Notes: generated from the letters alone by a model not told the origin. A DNA stretch of 64,000 nucleotides from Cytophagales bacterium (GCA_020403045.1 JADBYK010000025.1:1-64000), one strand, 5' to 3'. Counted from the stretch's first letter, positions 50,092 through 59,868 are shown. Numbers and translations are program-made.

Positions 50092-51417
50092 ATGCAAAAC
50101 AATCAAAAAACGGCAACTGCGGCTTTCTTAAAGAATCTTGGAATTGCTGAGCTTAACGAAATGCAGGCAGCCGTTGTCGAAAAGGCAACTTCAACGAGTA
50201 ATCTCATGTTACTCGCTCCTACGGGTTCAGGCAAAACGCTTGCATTTTTAATACCGCTGATCAGCAGATTGAAACAAGACGCAGCCGGGGTTCAAGCTTT
50301 GATTGTGGCCCCTTCACGGGAATTGTCACTTCAGATTGAAGACGTTTTTCGGTCAATGAAAACATCTTTCAAAGTGAGCTGCTGCTATGGAGGGCACTCG
50401 GTAAAAGTGGAGCAAAATAGTTTGAGTGAGGCGCCCGCTGTAGTAATTGGTACACCTGGCCGCCTGGCTGATCATTTTTTGCGCAAATCATTTGATCCAC
50501 GAACGATCCAACTGGTAGTTCTTGATGAGTTTGACAAATCCTTACAGATGGGCTTTCAAAAAGAGCTCACTACTCTATTTAGATCGTTTAGCGGAAAGCA
50601 AAGGCATCTCCTCACATCTGCTACACGGCTGGAGGTTTGGCCCGATTTTTTGCCTTTTACAAATCCCGAAACGCTTAATTATTTAAAAGACGAATCTGCC
50701 TCCAAATTGGAGTTAAAGTTAGTTCGCACCAATACCACAGATAAGGTGGAAACACTCATGCGATTGGTAGCTGGATTTAACCAGGAAGTCTGTTTGGTAT
50801 TTTGTAATCACCGCGATGCTGTGGAGCGGATCAGTGCATTGCTGGCACAGCACCAATTCGCGCATGGCATTCTCCACGGAGCGATGGAGCAAATCGATCG
50901 CGAAAAAAACCTGATTAAGTTTAGAGGTGGAGCCCACAACGTACTCATCGCAACAGACTTGGCGTCACGCGGATTGGACGTTCCCGAGATCAGACATGTT
51001 GTTCACTACCAGTTGCCGTTACAACAGGAGGCTTTTCTTCATCGTAACGGCAGAACTGCCAGAATGCATGCAGACGGCAAGGCGTACTTAATTGTTGCTT
51101 TGGATGAAACGATTCCGGAATACATCGACAAATCGATAGAAGAAGTGAAAGTGCCCTCAAAACTCGTCTTGCCGCCACCACCTCTTTATTCATGCCTCTA
51201 CATTAGCGCAGGCAAAAAGGATAAGATCAGTAAGGGGGATATTGTTGGATTATTAACCAAGAAGGGCGGCCTTAAGGGTGACGATATAGGGTTAATCACA
51301 TTGCTTGATTTTTCTTCCTATGTAGCTGTTAGACGCCCACAGGTTGATAAGTTATTAGCAGCCATCAAAAACGAAAAGCTAAAAAAAGTAAAAGTAAAAA
51401 TTGAGATAGCTAATTGA
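50092..51417 (+). CDS. DEAD-box family ATP-dependent RNA helicase
   Basis: An ATP-dependent RNA helicase. Motif Q region LNEMQ near residue 18, motif I APTGSGKT near 41, Ia PSREL, motif II VLDEFDKS (DEFD instead of DEAD) near 140, motif III SAT near 182, motif V ATDLASRGLDVPEI and motif VI HRNGRTARM near 318. The C-terminal 85 residues form a small domain (YISAGKKDKISKGDIVGLLTKKGGL...), the DbpA-like RNA-binding region, which points to 23S rRNA or ribosome assembly. The change of A to F in motif II is uncommon. A TACCTTTG promoter-like -7 element at 50080 lies just upstream. Confidence 0.92.
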   Translation: MQNNQKTATAAFLKNLGIAELNEMQAAVVEKATSTSNLMLLAPTGSGKTLAFLIPLISRLKQDAAGVQALIVAPSRELSLQIEDVFRSMKTSFKVSCCYGGHSVKVEQNSLSEAPAVVIGTPGRLADHFLRKSFDPRTIQLVVLDEFDKSLQMGFQKELTTLFRSFSGKQRHLLTSATRLEVWPDFLPFTNPETLNYLKDESASKLELKLVRTNTTDKVETLMRLVAGFNQEVCLVFCNHRDAVERISALLAQHQFAHGILHGAMEQIDREKNLIKFRGGAHNVLIATDLASRGLDVPEIRHVVHYQLPLQQEAFLHRNGRTARMHADGKAYLIVALDETIPEYIDKSIEEVKVPSKLVLPPPPLYSCLYISAGKKDKISKGDIVGLLTKKGGLKGDDIGLITLLDFSSYVAVRRPQVDKLLAAIKNEKLKKVKVKIEIAN

Positions 51418-51436
51418 GGATAGCGAATGTCATAAA

Positions 51437-52189
51437 ATGAAAGAAAAGAAACACTGGAACGAGATTGCGGGGCGCTACAACGAAGAGATTTTTGACGTCT
51501 TTAAAAATGATCGAAAAAAGAGACTTCCCTTTTACTTTGACAAGCATAGCGGACCTAAAAAGACAGCCGTTGATTTGGGCTGCGGAAACGGAAAGGCCTT
51601 GAAATATCTTTCACCTCGATTTGGTGGAGTAGTTGGATTTGATATCTCACAAAGGTTGCTTGATCAGGCAAAAAAACTTCCGTATTCCAATACTTTGTTA
51701 AGATGTGAGGATTTAACCAATGAGCAGGTTCCCTTGCCGAAAGCTGATTTTGTTTTTTCATGCAACGTAGTCATGTTCCCAAAAATTGAAATGAACTATG
51801 CAATGCTTCGAAACATCCATCGAACGCTAAAGCCCAGTGGTAGCGCTGTTTTAGTTGTCCCTGCTCTGGAGTCTGTGTTGTTTTCTTCCTGGAGATTGAT
51901 CTCTGTATATGCTTCTGAGGGTGTTGCTTCGAACGACATTCCCGCAGATGAATTTGACTACTTTAAAGCGGCTAAGCGCGACATCGTACAAGGGATTATT
52001 CACATTGACAATGTGCCCACGAAGCACTATCTCGAATCGGAAATAGAAGTTATTTTCCGAAACGCTGGACTGAAGGTAACAGCACTGGAAAAATTAGAGT
52101 ATAAATGGGATACTGAAATGGACGCTCCTCCCGACTGGCTGGGAAAACCCTATCCCTGGGATTGGCTGGTTGAATGTAAGCGCAAATAA
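51437..52189 (+). CDS. Class I SAM-dependent methyltransferase
   Basis: A 250-aa methyltransferase with motif I AVDLGCGNGKALKYL near residue 38, VGFDISQRLLDQA, motif IV ADFVFSCNVVMFP, and a long C-terminal part ending in PPDWLGKPYPWDWLVECKRK. The profile resembles UbiE/COQ5-like methyltransferases that act on small molecules. It starts 20 bp after the helicase stop, same strand. Substrate unknown. Confidence 0.88.
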   Translation: MKEKKHWNEIAGRYNEEIFDVFKNDRKKRLPFYFDKHSGPKKTAVDLGCGNGKALKYLSPRFGGVVGFDISQRLLDQAKKLPYSNTLLRCEDLTNEQVPLPKADFVFSCNVVMFPKIEMNYAMLRNIHRTLKPSGSAVLVVPALESVLFSSWRLISVYASEGVASNDIPADEFDYFKAAKRDIVQGIIHIDNVPTKHYLESEIEVIFRNAGLKVTALEKLEYKWDTEMDAPPDWLGKPYPWDWLVECKRK

Positions 52190-52204
52190 GTTGATCCGAA
52201 TCCG

Positions 52205-53641
52205 TTACTCCAAAACAAATGTTCCAACCGAGTGAGCGGGCAAAAAAGTGTTTGCAATTCTGGTTTTGAATCGAAAGGAAAAGTTTTTTCCAGACGGGCT
52301 ATCATTTAAAACGATAACTACTTTTTTTCCTGATGGAGTGATGAAGCCTACGTTACTCAGGTTTTCCGGCTGATTTGACGCGATTCGGATAGACCCAGGG
52401 GGTACAAATTTTGAAGCGTGCGCGATGATGAAGTAAGATACATTTCGTGTTACATCCTTGCCTATTGTGAGCGCACCCAAGCAACGGTCGCACCCACCAT
52501 CTCCGGTATGGGGGTTGAAATTTTGATCTGCTGCCAAATTCCATTCTAGAACAGCTTTAGCACCATTGTTTGTAGCTCCGATAACTACATTTTTAATATG
52601 CCAAATTAAATCCTCTCCAAACTTGCCATCACCCGATGTCCACTGTTCTGTAAAATAAATATTTTTGTCCGGGTGGGCTTTTTTTACAGTCGATAGAGCA
52701 GAGATGGAACCAAGATATAGATGAAAAGCAGTTCCGTCCACGAACTGTTTCGTGATCGGATCATTTAAAATGGAGATGGGATATTTGGGATGGTCACAAT
52801 TGTGGTCGAACAAAACAATTTTGGTTTTAATGGCAGCTTGTTTAAAAAGAGGACCCAGATAAATTTTTATAAATGTATTTTGTTCTGATGCACTCATTAA
52901 CATACTGGGTGTATTATTCGGATTTTCAGGTTCATTTTGAATCGTCATGGCATCAATTACAATACCCTCTTTGTTCATTTCTTCTATGTATTTCAAAAGA
53001 TATTTTGCGTAGGCTTCGTAATAGTCAGTTCTTAAACGGCCTCCTTTCGCGAGGCGATTCGATTTCATCCAAAGCGGTGCTGACCAAGGGCTGGCCATAA
53101 TTTTGATTTTTGAGTTAACAGCCAGAATCTGTTTTAAAATGGGTATAAGGTTTTTTCGATCTTCGGCAATGCTAAATTTTATGAGTGTTGGGTCTGTTTC
53201 GCCATCTGGTAAATCGTTGTAAGAAAATACTTTGTCATCAAGGTCTGAGGCTCCGATGCTAATTCGCAAATAACTAATTCCAATTCCGGTCGAATCCATC
53301 CGAAAGAGTTCTTCAAGTATTTTTTTTCTTTCTGTCGCCCCCAACTTTTGATTTAATAGTCCTGCGCTCCCACCGGTTAATGCAAAGCCAAAGCCATCCA
53401 TGGTTTGAAAAGTAGCAGAGGGGTTAAGATCAATCACATCACCACTCGCCACTTGATCTTTAAATTGTATCGGCTCTATTTTTCTAAGCAGATAAGATTG
53501 ATCAGCAGACGTGATCCAGATACCTTTCTCAGGGTTCATGTGTTGACCATGAACACCAGCATATGGAAAGATAACCACCCACCAGGCAAACACGGCCAAA
53601 CGAACTAGGCGTAAAAGAAAGCGCACATTCATCTCTTTCAA
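52205..53641 (-). CDS. Glycoside hydrolase family 30 (glucosylceramidase-like)
   Basis: A secreted 478-aa enzyme with a signal-type N-terminus (LVRLAVFAWWVVIFPYAGVHG). The TIM-barrel and side-domain landmarks of GH30 are visible: FQTMDGFGFALTGGSAGLLNQ near residue 60, MTIQNEPENPN with the acid/base Glu, and IYFTEQWTSG with the nucleophile Glu. The C-terminal strands ...NVGFITPSGKKVVIVLNDS... complete the beta domain. It likely cuts beta-linked glucosyl or related polysaccharides. It converges with the methyltransferase gene. Confidence 0.9.
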   Translation of the reverse strand: MKEMNVRFLLRLVRLAVFAWWVVIFPYAGVHGQHMNPEKGIWITSADQSYLLRKIEPIQFKDQVASGDVIDLNPSATFQTMDGFGFALTGGSAGLLNQKLGATERKKILEELFRMDSTGIGISYLRISIGASDLDDKVFSYNDLPDGETDPTLIKFSIAEDRKNLIPILKQILAVNSKIKIMASPWSAPLWMKSNRLAKGGRLRTDYYEAYAKYLLKYIEEMNKEGIVIDAMTIQNEPENPNNTPSMLMSASEQNTFIKIYLGPLFKQAAIKTKIVLFDHNCDHPKYPISILNDPITKQFVDGTAFHLYLGSISALSTVKKAHPDKNIYFTEQWTSGDGKFGEDLIWHIKNVVIGATNNGAKAVLEWNLAADQNFNPHTGDGGCDRCLGALTIGKDVTRNVSYFIIAHASKFVPPGSIRIASNQPENLSNVGFITPSGKKVVIVLNDSPSGKNFSFRFKTRIANTFLPAHSVGTFVLE

Positions 53642-53793
53642 AGTTATTGAAAGGATATGATTTTACATTGATTAAAATCGTACAGGAAACAACTACTTTT
53701 GAAAAAAGAGAGCTTATAGGGATCCATTGGATTATGCGATACTATTTCGCCCCAGACCCCTAACCAGCCAGTGGCCGTTTAAACTGACAAAAA

Positions 53794-54498
53794 ATGAAAA
53801 CAGCATTGATTACAGGAGGGACTAAGGGAATTGGTTATGGAGTTGCAGAGGTACTACTAGCTGCAGGTTGGAGAGTAGCGATTACTGGTCGCAACGTGGT
53901 ACAAGTAGAAGAGTCTGCCAGAAAACTCAATCTTATAAATGCGGGTCATGCGATTGGTCTCGTAGCAGACGTTCGTGATTTTCAGCAGCAACAAGATGCC
54001 GTAAATAAACTGTTGCAAACTTGGGGGCAGTTAGATGTATTGGTTGCCAATGCCGGGTTGGGCCATTTTGGATCGATTGAAACTATTTCGCTGGAACAAT
54101 GGCATGAAACAATTGATACCAATCTAACGGGTGTTTTTTATAGCATTAAAGCAAGCTTGGAAGCACTGAAGAAAACACAAGGATATATTATTACGATTGC
54201 AAGTTTGGCGGGCACCAATTTTTTCGCAGGAGGAAGCGCATACAATGCAAGTAAATTTGGATTGGTTGGTTTTACGCAAGCCGTGATGTTAGACGTGAGA
54301 GAGCATGGCATTAAAGTAAGTACGATCATGCCCGGTTCCGTGGCGACTGGTTTCAACAACCATGAAACTTCATCGAAAGATGCCTGGAAAATTCAGCCGC
54401 AGGATATCGGCCAGGCGGTGCTAAATCTATTGACAATGAATCCGCGAACACTGCCGAGCAAAATTGAGATAAGGCCGTCTATGCCACCGGGCAAATAG
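53794..54498 (+). CDS. Short-chain dehydrogenase/reductase
   Basis: An NAD(P)-dependent oxidoreductase of 234 aa. The cofactor motif TGGTKGIGYGVA is at residue 7, NAG in LVANAGLGHF near 86, the catalytic Ser region ITIASLAG near 132 and the YNASKF pair near 150. The segment IAITGRN after the first helix ends without the acidic residue that favours NAD, hinting at NADP. Substrate unknown; sepiapterin-reductase-like sequences resemble it. Confidence 0.92.
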   Translation: MKTALITGGTKGIGYGVAEVLLAAGWRVAITGRNVVQVEESARKLNLINAGHAIGLVADVRDFQQQQDAVNKLLQTWGQLDVLVANAGLGHFGSIETISLEQWHETIDTNLTGVFYSIKASLEALKKTQGYIITIASLAGTNFFAGGSAYNASKFGLVGFTQAVMLDVREHGIKVSTIMPGSVATGFNNHETSSKDAWKIQPQDIGQAVLNLLTMNPRTLPSKIEIRPSMPPGK

Positions 54499-54551
54499 AC
54501 TGATCGGGGTTTACAATATCAGAGGAAAATAAGGTTAAAATCGGAACAAGG

Positions 54552-54737
54552 TTAGGATTGTTGCACTTCAGCAAAAATTACTTCTAGTTCTGGTGAACTT
54601 ATCCCAAGTTTCTCTGCCAGTTTTTTTAGCATCGTTTCCTTCTTGCCCTCCTCAAAAACAAAATCTTCATCGGCTAATGCCGGAAAACGTCTTTTCAATA
54701 AAATCCGCTGCTCTCGCCAGCTTCTGAGAATTTCCAT
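54552..54737 (-). CDS. CsbD-like small protein
   Basis: A 61-aa protein beginning with ATG at 54737 (a TTG three codons upstream is less likely). The sequence MEILRSWREQRILLKRRFPALADEDFVFEEGKKETMLKKLAEKLG has the W..xK.xL..KFP.LtdeDl.yeeGkee.ML..L pattern of CsbD-like stress proteins. The family is abundant under stress but its biochemical role is unknown. It is convergent with the SDR gene. Confidence 0.75.
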   Translation of the reverse strand: MEILRSWREQRILLKRRFPALADEDFVFEEGKKETMLKKLAEKLGISSPELEVIFAEVQQS

Positions 54738-54948
54738 AATCAGCAAATGTACACAGAATGTATCACGTGAGCATCTCTCTCAATGGCGATTCTAGTAGTA
54801 CCTCATTTTCATTTTGCTTGTTCCCCGTCAGTAAAAATATAAAACCTGCGAAGACAGGTCTATGTAACGTGATTTACACCCATACTTTTTTCACTTCTCA
54901 AAAAGTGTTCATCCTGAAGATTCATCGAAAATAGTAAATTCTCTGGCG

Positions 54949-54956
54949 TACCTTTG
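54949..54956 (+). promoter_or_regulatory. Candidate -7 promoter element for the HelD-like gene
   Basis: TACCTTTG matches TAnnTTTG and lies 24 bp before the ATG at 54980. A -33 TTTG at standard spacing is not clear. Confidence 0.35.
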
Positions 54957-54979
54957 TCCACTATTTTTGGAAGAGTAAG

Positions 54980-57034
54980 ATGATCAATCAGACAGAAAGG
55001 GAAGAGCGTGACTATCTCGAAGAAGTAAAGAAGAAACTGATCACCGCCATTCAGCGAACGGAAGATCGTGTGCGTCTCTACTCCGAAGAGTTAAAGCAAA
55101 ATAAACAATACATCTACGAGCATCAATCTGGCATGGATGAGGCTGATAAGGTGGCAGCCGGACAGTCGATTAACAGAATGGCTTCCACAGGCGATTCGGT
55201 TGTAGCTAAGAAAAAAAAGTTGATTAAGCTCATTGCCTCGCCCTATTTTGGACGTATTGATTTTCGATCAGGCGAAAGAACAAATCCCATCTATATCGGC
55301 ATCCATACATTTACCGATGAAGACCAAAAAGCCAATCTGGTTTTTGATTGGCGTGCCCCCATCTCTTCGATGTTTTACGACTTCGAACTGGGCGAGGCAT
55401 GGTACAAGACGCCCTCCGGAAAAATAACTGGAGAAATCACGCTCAAGCGACAATATAAAATCAGAGAGGGGCAAATGGAGTTCATGATCGAAAACGATGT
55501 GCATATCCATGACGACCTGTTGCAAAAAGAGCTGAGCAAATCGAGTGACGACAAAATGAAAAACATTGTTGCCACCATTCAGCGCGATCAAAATGCAGTC
55601 ATCCGAAATGAGACGGCTTCGGTGATGATCATCCAGGGCGTAGCAGGTTCTGGTAAAACATCTATTGCCCTGCATCGCATTGCTTTTTTGCTGTATCGCT
55701 TTCGCGAAGACATTGCTGCCAAAGATGTGCTGATCATTTCTCCCAATAAAGTGTTCGCAGACTATATCTCCAACGTACTTCCCGAATTAGGCGAAGATCA
55801 AATCCCTGAAATGGGAATGGAGGAATTAGCGAATGATGTGCTGGAGGAAAAATTTCTGTTCCAGACTTTTTTTGAACAGGTTTCGTCTTTGCTGGAAACG
55901 CACGATGAAAAGTCGATTGAGCGGATTCAATTCAAATCTACATTTGAGTTTTTGAGCAAATTGAATCAATACATTGTCCATTTGGAAAATAATTTTCTAA
56001 CCTTCTTTGAATTGCGAGTTGGAAATGTGGTCGTACCCTTTCCGTTTATTGAAGAGAGATTCAAAGCGTATCATCGGGTGCCGTTGCTAAATCGTGCCCC
56101 GGAAGTGATAAAAGACATTCAACAATTTGTTCGCAATGCCGTGCAACGCAAGTTGTCGGGAAATGAAAAGAATCAAATCTGGCAGGCCATTCCTCGCATG
56201 TTTAAGACAAACAGCGTACTGGATATCTATCGTGGATTTTATACATGGATCGCCAAGCCTGAACTTTTTAAAATGCACACCGGAGAGAAGTTGGAATATA
56301 GCGATGTATTTCCAATGATCTATTGCAAAATCAGACTGGAAGGCGCCAAAAGTTTTGATCACGTGAAGCACTTGTTGGTGGACGAGATGCAAGACTATAC
56401 ACCCGTTCAGTACTCCGTCTTGTCCCGGTTGTTCAGGTGCAAAAAAACAATACTGGGTGATGTCAATCAAATGGTAAATCCCTACAGTTCATCTTCCTCT
56501 GAATTGATTGAGCAGGTTTTTCCTCAGGGCGATGTAGTAAAATTAGTTAGGAGCTATCGATCTACTGTGGAGATCAGCAACTTTGCTCAGACCATCTCTC
56601 GCAATCCAGATTTGATTCCGCTTGAACGGCACGGACAACCACCTTTGGTGAAAGGATTTAGTAGCAATAAAGAAGAGCTCGAAGAGATTAAAGACCTGAT
56701 AACTAATTTCAAAAGCTCTCAACATCCCACCCTTGGCATTATCTGTAAAACACAACAACAAGCCGAATTTGTTTATGGTGAAGTACAGAGCCCAGGTGCT
56801 TCCTTGTTAACAGCCGAAAGCACTTCTTTTAAAGAAGGAGTTATCATTACCACCGCCCATCTGGCAAAAGGATTGGAGTTTGATGAAGTGATCATTCCGT
56901 TTGTCTCAGCAAATAATTACCGCACCGATGTGGACAAACGAATGTTGTACATCGCTTGCACGCGGGCGATGCACCGGCTTAGCCTCACGTACTCAAAAGA
57001 AAAATCAGATTTTATTCTCACAGAAACCTGGTAA
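54980..57034 (+). CDS. helD: HelD-like superfamily 1 DNA/RNA-polymerase-associated helicase
   Basis: HelD proteins free stalled RNA polymerase from DNA in Gram-positives, and relatives occur in Bacteroidetes. The 684-aa protein has a coiled-coil N-terminal arm (REERDYLEEVKKKLITAIQ...QNKQYIYEHQSGMDEADK), motif I VAGSGKTS near 222, IIS..N.VFADYI, motif II DEMQDY near 470, motif III LGD..Q, RSYRST and the motif V/VI parts TTAHLAKGLEFDEVIIP and YIACTRAMHRL. The DEMQD motif and F-D-W-R-A-P after the arm (VFDWRAPI) are diagnostic of HelD rather than UvrD. Confidence 0.88.
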   Translation: MINQTEREERDYLEEVKKKLITAIQRTEDRVRLYSEELKQNKQYIYEHQSGMDEADKVAAGQSINRMASTGDSVVAKKKKLIKLIASPYFGRIDFRSGERTNPIYIGIHTFTDEDQKANLVFDWRAPISSMFYDFELGEAWYKTPSGKITGEITLKRQYKIREGQMEFMIENDVHIHDDLLQKELSKSSDDKMKNIVATIQRDQNAVIRNETASVMIIQGVAGSGKTSIALHRIAFLLYRFREDIAAKDVLIISPNKVFADYISNVLPELGEDQIPEMGMEELANDVLEEKFLFQTFFEQVSSLLETHDEKSIERIQFKSTFEFLSKLNQYIVHLENNFLTFFELRVGNVVVPFPFIEERFKAYHRVPLLNRAPEVIKDIQQFVRNAVQRKLSGNEKNQIWQAIPRMFKTNSVLDIYRGFYTWIAKPELFKMHTGEKLEYSDVFPMIYCKIRLEGAKSFDHVKHLLVDEMQDYTPVQYSVLSRLFRCKKTILGDVNQMVNPYSSSSSELIEQVFPQGDVVKLVRSYRSTVEISNFAQTISRNPDLIPLERHGQPPLVKGFSSNKEELEEIKDLITNFKSSQHPTLGIICKTQQQAEFVYGEVQSPGASLLTAESTSFKEGVIITTAHLAKGLEFDEVIIPFVSANNYRTDVDKRMLYIACTRAMHRLSLTYSKEKSDFILTETW

Positions 57035-57070
57035 GTCATTATCCGGAATGGCTAGTAGACCTCTATCAAG

Positions 57071-58981
57071 TTACTTGCTTGGCATTCTTACCTCAACCAT
57101 TGCACCGTTGCTATACACTTCTGTGCGATTCAAATTGCCTTCCATATCAAAGAAGGGTTGTTCTCCCTGTTTTTCTCCTTTAACAAAGTTGACTGTTGTC
57201 TCCACATTTCCATTTTGATGATACCATTTCCATTCTCCTTCTCGTAAGTTATTGGCAAAACGCCCATCTACATTTATTATTCCATCTTCAAAATACGACA
57301 CTTGTTCACCTTCAATTTGGCCACTCACGTAACTCATTTTTTGAAGTGTATTACCTTTCTCAGCAGATAGTATTTTCCATTCCCCTGTTTTTAGACCCTT
57401 TGAGATAATACCCGTTTCTTGGATAGTCCCAACTTCATCGTAGTAGCTCTCAAAAGTACCTTCTCCGTTTACAACTCGAGGTTTACCGTCAAACGAATAT
57501 GAATTAATGAGATAATAGATGCCTTTTTTATACTCTCCTTCCTCTTGCAAATTCCCTTTTACCGAAAGTTTTTTCCAAATTCCTGTTCGTTCAAAATTTG
57601 TCACTTTACCCGTTTCACCCAACTCTCCAGTCGTGTAATAACCAAAGAAGACGCCATTTCCATTTGCCACTTGTTGCTTTCCCTTTTCATCCCAACTGTT
57701 TAGAATCTTAGAATAACTATTTGAAGTATACTCCAATTCCTGACTTCTTTCTCCGTTCTCATACCAATACGCCCAGATGCCTGTCAACTCATTTTTGTGG
57801 TACGATCCCTTCGAACCAGGTTTGCCATTTTGATAAAAAGTTTCCCAATTTCCGTCTGGCACATCGTAGTAATATTGCCCCTTCTGACTGATTGTTCCAT
57901 CTTCGTAATAGTACGTCCACGATCCATGCTGCCTCCCTTTTATAAAACTTCCCGAACTACTTGGCTTACCATTTGGGTAAAAATCTTCCCAAATACCATC
58001 TTGCAGGTCTTGCTTAAAAGTGCCTTTTCGATAAAGGATCTCGCTTTCATCATAAAACTTCCAAAGACCATCTTGTTGCCCTTCTTTAAAAAAGCCATTA
58101 TGCTTTCGCTTTCCGTTTTCCCAATAAAAATTCCATTCCCCTTCTTCTATGCCATAATTCATGGTGCCTTCAGAGAGTTTCGCCCCTGAGTCGTAGTAAT
58201 ATGTTTTGGTTCCAACTGCTTTCTTGTGAATCAAGAAAAAAGTTGTCGACAGACCCACAAAAAGAACAATCACAATTGGCAATCTTAAATTCGCATACTG
58301 AGGTGTAACCAATCTTCCAGCCGCAGTAGCTTTGATCAATTCATCTGGCAGAGCTCGAAAAGCAAATTTGTAGCCTTCATAGGCTGCAATACCATAAAAA
58401 ACAATATCCATGGGCGCGAATGATTCCTTTCCAATTGTACCAAGAGTGGTAAAATTAAGTAGAGTGAGCACATCGAAGTACCCGATTGATTGGGCATCTG
58501 CTATAAATCCGACTTGACTTAACAGATTTCCGAGGGCGCAACCAAGCAATGCAAAGAAGGCACCAACGATACCAAAGACATAGTCAACTCCAGCTCCAAA
58601 GTAACGAACCGCAAAACCAACAAGAAGCCCAACGCCTATTGCCATGTAACCGATTTGATATTTTGTTGCCACTGTTATCAATGCCCACAATATTGCTCCC
58701 ACAATAGCGGCAGATAGGCCGCCCACAATTGCGTAGACCAAGTCTTGTTGTGTCCGTAGCTTGACTTTTACTTCCCCCGAAAGATCATTCACCACTTGAT
58801 AAGCAGGAATCGCTTCCGCTGGTGGCGCTTCAATCTTTACAGATTCATCAAGATTGAAATTTTCACAGGTACCCTCAAACGCGGCAATCCTTTTTGTGAG
58901 ACTGCAAATAATTCCTCGCTGAGTGTCGAACTCCCGATTCTTACAACGCTTGCAAAATTCTAAGTGCTGATCTCTAGTCAT
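57071..58981 (-). CDS. Membrane protein with YwqK/MORN-type repeats
   Basis: A 636-aa protein with three parts. The N-terminus has a Cys cluster CKRC.(12)C.(12)C at residues 10, 13, 26 and 39, probably a zinc-binding motif. Residues about 80-260 contain hydrophobic helices (DLVYAIVGGLSAAIVGAILWAL, GYMAIGVGLLVGFAV, VFGIVGAFFALLGCALGNL, YANLRLPIVIVLFVGLS). From about 275 to the end come a dozen or so MORN-like repeats with the core G.W..YY.NGK...G.F..G..DG.W. YwqK-repeat proteins have been labelled 'antitoxin' through homology to a Bacillus protein; nothing here supports a toxin pair. Confidence 0.8.
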   Translation of the reverse strand: MTRDQHLEFCKRCKNREFDTQRGIICSLTKRIAAFEGTCENFNLDESVKIEAPPAEAIPAYQVVNDLSGEVKVKLRTQQDLVYAIVGGLSAAIVGAILWALITVATKYQIGYMAIGVGLLVGFAVRYFGAGVDYVFGIVGAFFALLGCALGNLLSQVGFIADAQSIGYFDVLTLLNFTTLGTIGKESFAPMDIVFYGIAAYEGYKFAFRALPDELIKATAAGRLVTPQYANLRLPIVIVLFVGLSTTFFLIHKKAVGTKTYYYDSGAKLSEGTMNYGIEEGEWNFYWENGKRKHNGFFKEGQQDGLWKFYDESEILYRKGTFKQDLQDGIWEDFYPNGKPSSSGSFIKGRQHGSWTYYYEDGTISQKGQYYYDVPDGNWETFYQNGKPGSKGSYHKNELTGIWAYWYENGERSQELEYTSNSYSKILNSWDEKGKQQVANGNGVFFGYYTTGELGETGKVTNFERTGIWKKLSVKGNLQEEGEYKKGIYYLINSYSFDGKPRVVNGEGTFESYYDEVGTIQETGIISKGLKTGEWKILSAEKGNTLQKMSYVSGQIEGEQVSYFEDGIINVDGRFANNLREGEWKWYHQNGNVETTVNFVKGEKQGEQPFFDMEGNLNRTEVYSNGAMVEVRMPSK

Positions 58982-59112
58982 GAATGAAGGTTTTGTGCAC
59001 TCAATTATACTTAAAAAAAATATGATGTCTATTTTTTTTCAGCCTTTTCTAAATCAATTTCTTGACCTTTAGCCGATGTGCAAGCGATGCTCCCTACGAG
59101 GCGAAGAATTGA

Positions 59113-59820
59113 TCAATTCAATTTGGATTTGGACACGGAATCTCGTACCAATAATTCATCTTTAAAAAATTGCCACGACAAAATTTCTGGTTTAAAATAC
59201 TCTGCTTGATCCTTTCCCAAAAAGAGTTTATAATCCATTTTATCGAGGTCTTCAATTACATAACCCGGATAGTAGTAACGATAGTCGTTGGCTCGCAGAT
59301 AATCCAGCGTAAGCAAAATCAGGTACTTGCCGAGACTGTATCGGCTATAGTCCGGGTGATAGCCATGCAAAATGGAAGCAGCCGCTTTTTGGCCACAATC
59401 GAAGTAGCCAATCGCAATGAGTTTGGATTGGTCAAAAATGGATACACACTTTGTGTCAAAAATAGTCGAGGTAGGATCTTCATCCCCCCACAGACACTGT
59501 TGAATGCTGCCTGCCCCATCAAAATCGATTGTGGCATAGTACCTATCATAAAGTTCGATAGCCTCTTTTTCTATAGAACCAGTTGGTTGAATAGTAAATT
59601 GAAACGACTTGTTCTTTCGTCTGATTCGCTGGTGTGATGCATGTCTTTTGATCTGCCCGATATCGTAGCGAAGCCAGTGAACCCGATGTTCGTCATTCGC
59701 ACCAATGTGAGAACAGGTGAATAGCGTTTGATGCATCCGATACCAACCGAAAGCCAGCAGTTGATCGAGCGCATGGCCATCAATGGATTCCGGACGTATG
59801 CTATCAAAATAGTGTAACAC
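59113..59820 (-). CDS. Aminoacyl-tRNA-protein transferase (ATE/Bpt)-like
   Basis: The C-terminal half follows the arginyl/leucyl-tRNA-protein transferase GNAT-like fold: SIQQCLWG, SILHGYHPDYSRYSLGKYLIL, YYYPGYVIEDLDKMDYKLFLGKDQAEYF, the usual core of the family. The N-terminal part aligns loosely (LLAFGWYRMHQTLF, RIRRKNKSFQF) but lacks the Cys cluster that Bpt and ATE1 use. If active it would attach an amino acid to proteins with destabilising termini and feed them to Clp. The 235-aa length agrees with Bpt. A related function is inferred only from fold. Confidence 0.78.
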   Translation of the reverse strand: MLHYFDSIRPESIDGHALDQLLAFGWYRMHQTLFTCSHIGANDEHRVHWLRYDIGQIKRHASHQRIRRKNKSFQFTIQPTGSIEKEAIELYDRYYATIDFDGAGSIQQCLWGDEDPTSTIFDTKCVSIFDQSKLIAIGYFDCGQKAAASILHGYHPDYSRYSLGKYLILLTLDYLRANDYRYYYPGYVIEDLDKMDYKLFLGKDQAEYFKPEILSWQFFKDELLVRDSVSKSKLN

Positions 59821-59868
59821 GCTGCCTATTTTGATGGTAGAAACCTAATTAAGTCTGCTCGGCTTGAC

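Noticed and set aside
57071-58981. Toxin-antitoxin label for the YwqK-repeat protein
   Set aside because: No adjacent toxin gene and the protein is a large membrane repeat protein; the label comes from a distant homologue.
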